Below are positions 6,288 through 9,824 of a stretch of DNA of 9,824 bases, piece by piece. A program made the translations under genes and the position numbers. Each line of letters begins with the position of its first letter. Positions within the stretch are counted from its first letter, which is position 1. A model generated the notes under the pieces. That model was not told where the DNA came from, searched no databases, and worked only from the letters and a program-made list of their open reading frames with translations. This stretch comes from Massilioclostridium sp965141735 (GTDB lineage Bacteria; Bacillota; Clostridia; Oscillospirales; Ruminococcaceae). Location: contig CBCSOX010000094.1 in assembly GCA_965141735.1 (NCBI GenBank), positions 1 through 9,824 of the forward strand, given 5' to 3'.

Positions 6288-6869
6288 CTACTTCAAAAGG
6301 ATGCCTCTTTTTTCGTAAACCTCCGCCGCCTCGCTGACAAGCTTGGCGCAGAGTTCCGCTTTGTACTGAATTCTGAGGGTGTTGCTCATCTCGACCAGCT
6401 GCTGCTTGGTCGCGCGATTGGGGCGGATCATGTCGTACATCTGAATGACAACATCGTCCGGCACAGCGGTGAGTTCCGCTGCCCTGCGCAGGTTCTGGCC
6501 CATCTGAAGCTTGCCCGCGCTCTCGGCGATCTGTGCCTGGTTGAGGAGCATTTCCCGGCTGATGCGGATATCCTGCTGGTTGATCGAACCGTTTTTGACC
6601 GCTTCCAGAGTGATTTCACTCACGTGCTTGCCAGTCGGTGTTTTGACGATCTCCTGGTGTTTATCCATAATCGGGTAATCAGCCGTGGTGAACCCGCCCG
6701 CGGGTGCAGCGGCGGGAGCCGGAGCAGCCTGGGGGGACGCCGCCTTGGGAGCGGCGGCCTTGGGGGCGGGTGCGGCCTGCGGTGCCGGGGATGGCTTTGC
6801 AGCGCCGTCTTTTGCGTGTATATTGTTTGCCACCTCTGCGACGAGGTTGGCGATTAAGTTGTTGTCCAT
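6288..6869 (-). CDS. pduE: Propanediol dehydratase, small subunit
   Basis: The small (gamma) subunit of B12-dependent diol dehydratase, 193 residues. The C-terminal two thirds match the family: ADYPIMDKHQEIVKTPTGK (63-81), ITLEAVKNGSI, DIRISREMLLNQAQIAESAG and LRRAAELTAVPDD. Residues 1-17 (MDNNLIANLVAEVANNI) look like an encapsulation-type helix, followed by an Ala/Pro/Lys-rich linker at about 22-59 encoded by GC-rich low-complexity DNA. The linker makes the protein some 20 residues longer than Salmonella PduE. The start is separated from the pduD stop by one base (TAAGATG) and its ribosome binding site GAGGTGG (6874-6880) lies across the end of pduD, so translation of the two subunits is probably coupled. 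Confidence 0.95.
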   Translation of the reverse strand: MDNNLIANLVAEVANNIHAKDGAAKPSPAPQAAPAPKAAAPKAASPQAAPAPAAAPAGGFTTADYPIMDKHQEIVKTPTGKHVSEITLEAVKNGSINQQDIRISREMLLNQAQIAESAGKLQMGQNLRRAAELTAVPDDVVIQMYDMIRPNRATKQQLVEMSNTLRIQYKAELCAKLVSEAAEVYEKRGILLK

Positions 6870-6870
6870 C

Positions 6871-7533
6871 TTACCACCTCACATCAAGTTCAACGGGCGG
6901 AGCGCCGTCGACGCAGTGTTCTGTTTCCTTAATGTGAAGAATCGCAGCCTTGGCCTGAAACTTCGGGCGGACCATGTAGTCGTTGATGACCTCGATCGGA
7001 ACCGGTGACTGGCCCTTGGCGTACCGCGCGGCATTTTTGCCGATCGCCCGGTAGGTTTCCAGGGTGATGAGCGGGGCCTGAGAGAACAGCTCGAGATTCG
7101 TCAGCGGGAACAGGTCCTTTTGATGAATGATCGCTGTCCCCTTGGACTGGATGCCGATGCCGATGCCCGACCCACTCAGGACCGCGGCCTTTTTGGCGAC
7201 AAACGCGACGTCGGAGGTGTCAAGCACCCGGATAAACCGGACTTTGAGGCCCTCTTCCTCGACGCCCGCTGCCACCTCCCGCAGCACGTCGGCGTGCGGG
7301 ATACCCGAAATCGTCTTGTTCTGGTAGCTGCCAAAGGCGGCGGCCACTGCGATGACGACCTCGTCCGGGTAACTTCCCGGCTGTGCGGTTCCGAGCTCGG
7401 TGATCGTCATCCCCTCAGGGCTGACGGCTGGTGCCTGCGATTGTACCGGCGCAGATGAACTTTGATTGCGCTGGCCGAGCGCAGCAATCACCGCTTTGGT
7501 GACCTGCTCAACCAATTGTGGATCGTAGTTCAT
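6871..7533 (-). CDS. pduD: Propanediol dehydratase, medium subunit
   Basis: The medium (beta) subunit of B12-dependent diol dehydratase, which with the large subunit holds adenosylcobalamin; 220 residues, close to the usual length. Residues 1-20 (NYDPQLVEQVTKAVIAALG) form an encapsulation-type helix; PduD is the known targeting subunit in Salmonella. A Ser/Gln/Pro linker (about 22-40) follows. The conserved core includes DEVVIAVAAAFG, KTISGIPHADVLREVAAGVEEEG, RFIRVLDTSDVAFVA and GSGIGIGIQSKGTAIIHQ. The start at 7533 is preferred over in-frame ATGs at 7557 and 7548 because GGAGGA (7541-7546) lies seven bases before it and homologous peptides begin here; the binding site would lie within or after the other starts. 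It begins 39 bases after pduC. Confidence 0.95.
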   Translation of the reverse strand: MNYDPQLVEQVTKAVIAALGQRNQSSSAPVQSQAPAVSPEGMTITELGTAQPGSYPDEVVIAVAAAFGSYQNKTISGIPHADVLREVAAGVEEEGLKVRFIRVLDTSDVAFVAKKAAVLSGSGIGIGIQSKGTAIIHQKDLFPLTNLELFSQAPLITLETYRAIGKNAARYAKGQSPVPIEVINDYMVRPKFQAKAAILHIKETEHCVDGAPPVELDVRW

Positions 7534-7572
7534 TGGGTTTTCCTCCATTCTGGTCAATTTGGCAAATATGGT

Positions 7573-9243
7573 TTAGTTGATGGTATCCGGGTCGATCGCC
7601 TGCGGAATACGCTTCACTTTTTCCCACTCTTCGCCTTCCAGACGGTAGCCCGTACCCGGGCCGGCATAGGTGTTTGGATTGTTGATGCTGCTGTGGACCT
7701 GGAACCCATCGTCGAGGATCGCGGCGGTGTGCAGGTAGTCGCCCGAGATTCTCTGTTTGAGCATCTCGAGGATCGACTGCGCAACGTCGGTGTACTCGCT
7801 GTTGGCGAGCGCCTTGACGATGTCAAGGCCCGACACGTCGCCGTCCTGGATCCGCTTGGCAGCTTTTAAGTCTTCATTGATGTTGCGCTTGTGCGTGACG
7901 TCCTTACTTCCGTTGGCCAGCACGTTTTGGATGACCTCTTCATCGGTGATTTCAGGGAATCCGAGCGCCTTAAAGACAACCTGCATACACTTGGCGGCTT
8001 TGGTCCGCACTGCGATGACGTCCTCTTCGCTGACGGGGCGCAGGCCGCCGTCCACCTTGAGGTCGCGCTGCAGGATGTTGTAGTCGTCGAAATCCTCTGC
8101 GTCGAAGTTCGAGCCGGCGAACATGTTGTCGTAGTTCGGCGTCGAGCTGTAACCCGAGAAGATGAAGTCGGTGCCCGGCAGCATTTGCATGAGCATGCGG
8201 GCGGTCCGCCGGATATCCGAATGTGTAAACGTCTGGTCATTGCTGGATGCGCACTCGAGCCCGAGCATTGCGGCGAGGAGGTTCTCAGCGAGAATCTCCC
8301 GCACGCCGGAGGGAACCGAGGCGGCAAGGCCCACACAGCTCACCGAGCCGTTCTGTGTGCCCTGCACGCCGCCGCCCTTGATGACGAGCAGACAGCGGGC
8401 TTCGAGGTAGAGCATGGATTTGCCTTCCGCGTTGCCCATGAGGGCCTCGCTCCCCGCGCCCGAGGTGCAGCGCATCTTCATGCCGCGGGATGCATACGCA
8501 GCCGCTAAAAATGTCTTGGAATAAGGGGTATCGTCTCCGTCGATGAAAACTTTTTCAGTTCCATACACCGAGATGGTCTCGGCATAGGTGGTGATTCCGA
8601 GCATACCGAGCTTGAGCTCGGTCGCCTCCTCCACCGCGCACTGGCTGAGCACCCCGCGGCGCCCACACTGGGAGCCGACGAGGATGCCCACCCCGCACAG
8701 CGGCGCGTAACGCGCAACGCCTACGGTGGTTTCGGTCTCATCGAAGCCGCGCAGCGCGGCCTCGGCGGAATCACACGCGATCTGGATGGGGTTGTCCTTG
8801 AGGTTGGTGACGTGGCACTGGTTGGATGGGAAGGCGCGCTCCCGCATCTTCTGCATTGCCATCATCATCTCGACCACGTTCATGTGGCCGAGCACCTTGC
8901 ACAGCTTTGCCGGGGTCATGCCGCCGACGAGCCGTTTGATCGGGCTCTTGTCGACGTGGATGTCCACCAACTGGCGCGCGAGTGCGAGGTCGTCCATCCC
9001 CATCGCCTCCTCCGCAACCGTTAGATCGATTGCGTGGTCGGCGATGAAGCTGTCGATAAAATCGAACTCTGCGCGGGACTTGCCGTCCATTTCGGTGATG
9101 ACGCCGTTTTCAATTTTCAGAGAGGGTTCCGGATCGTAGGGGGAGTCCATTGCGATGATACCCGCTTCGGGCCACTCCTGCAGGAACCCGTCCTGATTGA
9201 CGGGACGCTTGGCAAGCGCTTCAAAACGTTTGCTTTGCGGCAT
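7573..9243 (-). CDS. pduC: Propanediol dehydratase, large (catalytic) subunit
   Basis: The large (alpha) subunit of adenosylcobalamin-dependent diol dehydratase, 556 residues (Salmonella PduC has 554). It converts 1,2-propanediol to propionaldehyde by a radical mechanism. The active-site residues known from the Klebsiella oxytoca enzyme are all present, shifted by one: Gln142, His144, Glu171, Glu222, Gln297, Asp336 and Ser363. The N-terminus SKRFEALAKRPVNQDGF and the motifs AETISVYGTE, LECASSNDQTFTHSD and NYDNMFAGSN are classical. The ATG at 9243 fits the family start, with a weak GGTGG motif about 9 bases upstream; a GTG at 9252 would add three residues but has no spaced binding site. Glycerol as an additional substrate cannot be ruled out. 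No targeting peptide is present; it would enter the shell with PduD and PduE. Confidence 0.97.
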   Translation of the reverse strand: MPQSKRFEALAKRPVNQDGFLQEWPEAGIIAMDSPYDPEPSLKIENGVITEMDGKSRAEFDFIDSFIADHAIDLTVAEEAMGMDDLALARQLVDIHVDKSPIKRLVGGMTPAKLCKVLGHMNVVEMMMAMQKMRERAFPSNQCHVTNLKDNPIQIACDSAEAALRGFDETETTVGVARYAPLCGVGILVGSQCGRRGVLSQCAVEEATELKLGMLGITTYAETISVYGTEKVFIDGDDTPYSKTFLAAAYASRGMKMRCTSGAGSEALMGNAEGKSMLYLEARCLLVIKGGGVQGTQNGSVSCVGLAASVPSGVREILAENLLAAMLGLECASSNDQTFTHSDIRRTARMLMQMLPGTDFIFSGYSSTPNYDNMFAGSNFDAEDFDDYNILQRDLKVDGGLRPVSEEDVIAVRTKAAKCMQVVFKALGFPEITDEEVIQNVLANGSKDVTHKRNINEDLKAAKRIQDGDVSGLDIVKALANSEYTDVAQSILEMLKQRISGDYLHTAAILDDGFQVHSSINNPNTYAGPGTGYRLEGEEWEKVKRIPQAIDPDTIN

Positions 9244-9264
9244 TTGTTTCACCCACCAATCAAA

Positions 9265-9824
9265 TTATTTGCCGAGCTGTGCAAGAACCTTTCTGGTGAT
9301 CTCAGCGATGAGGTCGTTGTCAGAAGGAGCTGCGGCAGCCGGAGCAACGCCAGCCGGAACTTCGCCCGGAATAACTGCTGCGGGCTGTCTTCTCTGGGAG
9401 CCATCGGGATTCGCGGTGTTGACCGGAACAGCTTCTGCCGGGAGAACCTGGCACTGCGGGCAGCCCGGGTGTTTGCCAGGAGCCTTGAACTCTTCACGGA
9501 GTTCGAGCAGACGGTTGATCTGGCTGCAGTCGAGCTGCTGCGCTCCGCCGAGCTGACGGCAGTACATCGAAACTTTTGCAAAGTACTCGGTGGACTCCAT
9601 GTTGAAGTATGCTTTCATCAGGGTGTTGCCAACAGTCAGAGCGCCGTGGTTTTTGAGCAGGAACGCGTCGTGGCTCTGAATGTAGGGAGCGAGGGACTCC
9701 GGAATCTCCATGGTGGAGGGGGTGCCGTACTCACAGATCGGAACGGTGCCGAGGAAGATAACCGCTTCCGGCATGATGTAGGTGTCGAGCGGGATGTTGC
9801 AGACAGCGTGAGCAGTCGCGATCG
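9265..9824 (-). CDS. Class II aldolase (fuculose-phosphate type) with C-terminal encapsulation peptide, 5' end outside window
   Basis: The last 186 residues of a class II (zinc) aldolase; the gene begins beyond the right edge. The visible part starts at IATAHAVCNIPLDTYIMPEA, which aligns just after the HPH zinc motif of E. coli FucA, so two zinc ligands lie outside. The third zinc histidine is present in LLKNHGALTVG. The enzyme probably cleaves L-fuculose- or L-rhamnulose-1-phosphate to dihydroxyacetone phosphate and lactaldehyde; a 5-deoxypentulose phosphate is an alternative. After the catalytic domain come HPGCPQCQ, an Ala/Pro/Val-rich linker and the terminal helix NDLIAEITRKVLAQLGK, an encapsulation peptide. 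It ends 21 bases before pduC, so it is probably cotranscribed with the dehydratase and would supply the precursor of its substrate. Confidence 0.9.
   Translation of the reverse strand, partial: IATAHAVCNIPLDTYIMPEAVIFLGTVPICEYGTPSTMEIPESLAPYIQSHDAFLLKNHGALTVGNTLMKAYFNMESTEYFAKVSMYCRQLGGAQQLDCSQINRLLELREEFKAPGKHPGCPQCQVLPAEAVPVNTANPDGSQRRQPAAVIPGEVPAGVAPAAAAPSDNDLIAEITRKVLAQLGK

Noticed and set aside
6685..6800. GC-rich low-complexity DNA in pduE as a separate repeat element
   Set aside because: It encodes the Ala/Pro/Lys linker; the near-repeats follow from Ala and Pro codons rather than a mobile or tandem element.
5712..6857. Plus-strand open frame spanning pduG, the gap and pduE
   Set aside because: It runs antisense through two well-supported genes, and its C-terminal part is Gly/Ser low-complexity sequence mirrored from the PduE linker.

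Overview
The window is an eight-gene stretch of a bacterial microcompartment (BMC) operon for vitamin-B12-dependent 1,2-propanediol metabolism. All genes lie on the minus strand, so transcription runs from the right edge to the left. The operon enters at the right, inside an aldolase gene, and probably continues past the left edge. The mix of genes, the strong AAGGAGGTG-type ribosome binding sites and the moderately high GC content fit an anaerobic Bacillota (Clostridia) member. This placement is inferred from gene content; no phylogenetic marker is present.

Layout in transcription order: a class II aldolase of the fuculose/rhamnulose-1-phosphate type (3' part only, 9824-9265) with a C-terminal encapsulation peptide; the large, medium and small subunits of diol dehydratase (pduC 9243-7573, pduD 7533-6871, pduE 6869-6288); a 154-base non-coding gap with a hairpin; the large reactivase subunit (pduG 6133-4292, TTG start); a two-domain corrinoid adenosyltransferase (pduO 4249-3143) whose linker is encoded by an unusual 120-base direct/inverted repeat; CoA-acylating aldehyde dehydrogenase (pduP 3168-1720, starting inside pduO); a zinc-type alcohol dehydrogenase with a targeting peptide (1693-458); an internal promoter candidate with a palindrome at its start point; and a BMC-H shell protein (392-57).

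How the genes work together (inference from the families): the aldolase would split a deoxy-sugar phosphate to dihydroxyacetone phosphate and lactaldehyde; lactaldehyde would be reduced to 1,2-propanediol; PduCDE with adenosyl-B12 would convert this to propionaldehyde; PduP would oxidise the aldehyde to propionyl-CoA and the alcohol dehydrogenase would reduce it to 1-propanol, recycling NAD inside the shell. PduG and PduO keep the dehydratase supplied with working cofactor. Five of the eight proteins (aldolase, PduD, PduE, PduP, alcohol dehydrogenase) carry a short amphipathic peptide joined by a flexible linker, the usual signal for packing cargo into a BMC.

The most notable points are a B12-dependent diol dehydratase combined with a tagged sugar-phosphate aldolase and a tagged zinc alcohol dehydrogenase; the A / A-inverted / A repeat inside pduO; a CX2CX3C cysteine cluster in the alcohol dehydrogenase linker; the internal promoter in front of the shell gene; and the absence of the small reactivase subunit from this stretch. 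No RNA genes, insertion sequences, CRISPR arrays or phage genes were seen.
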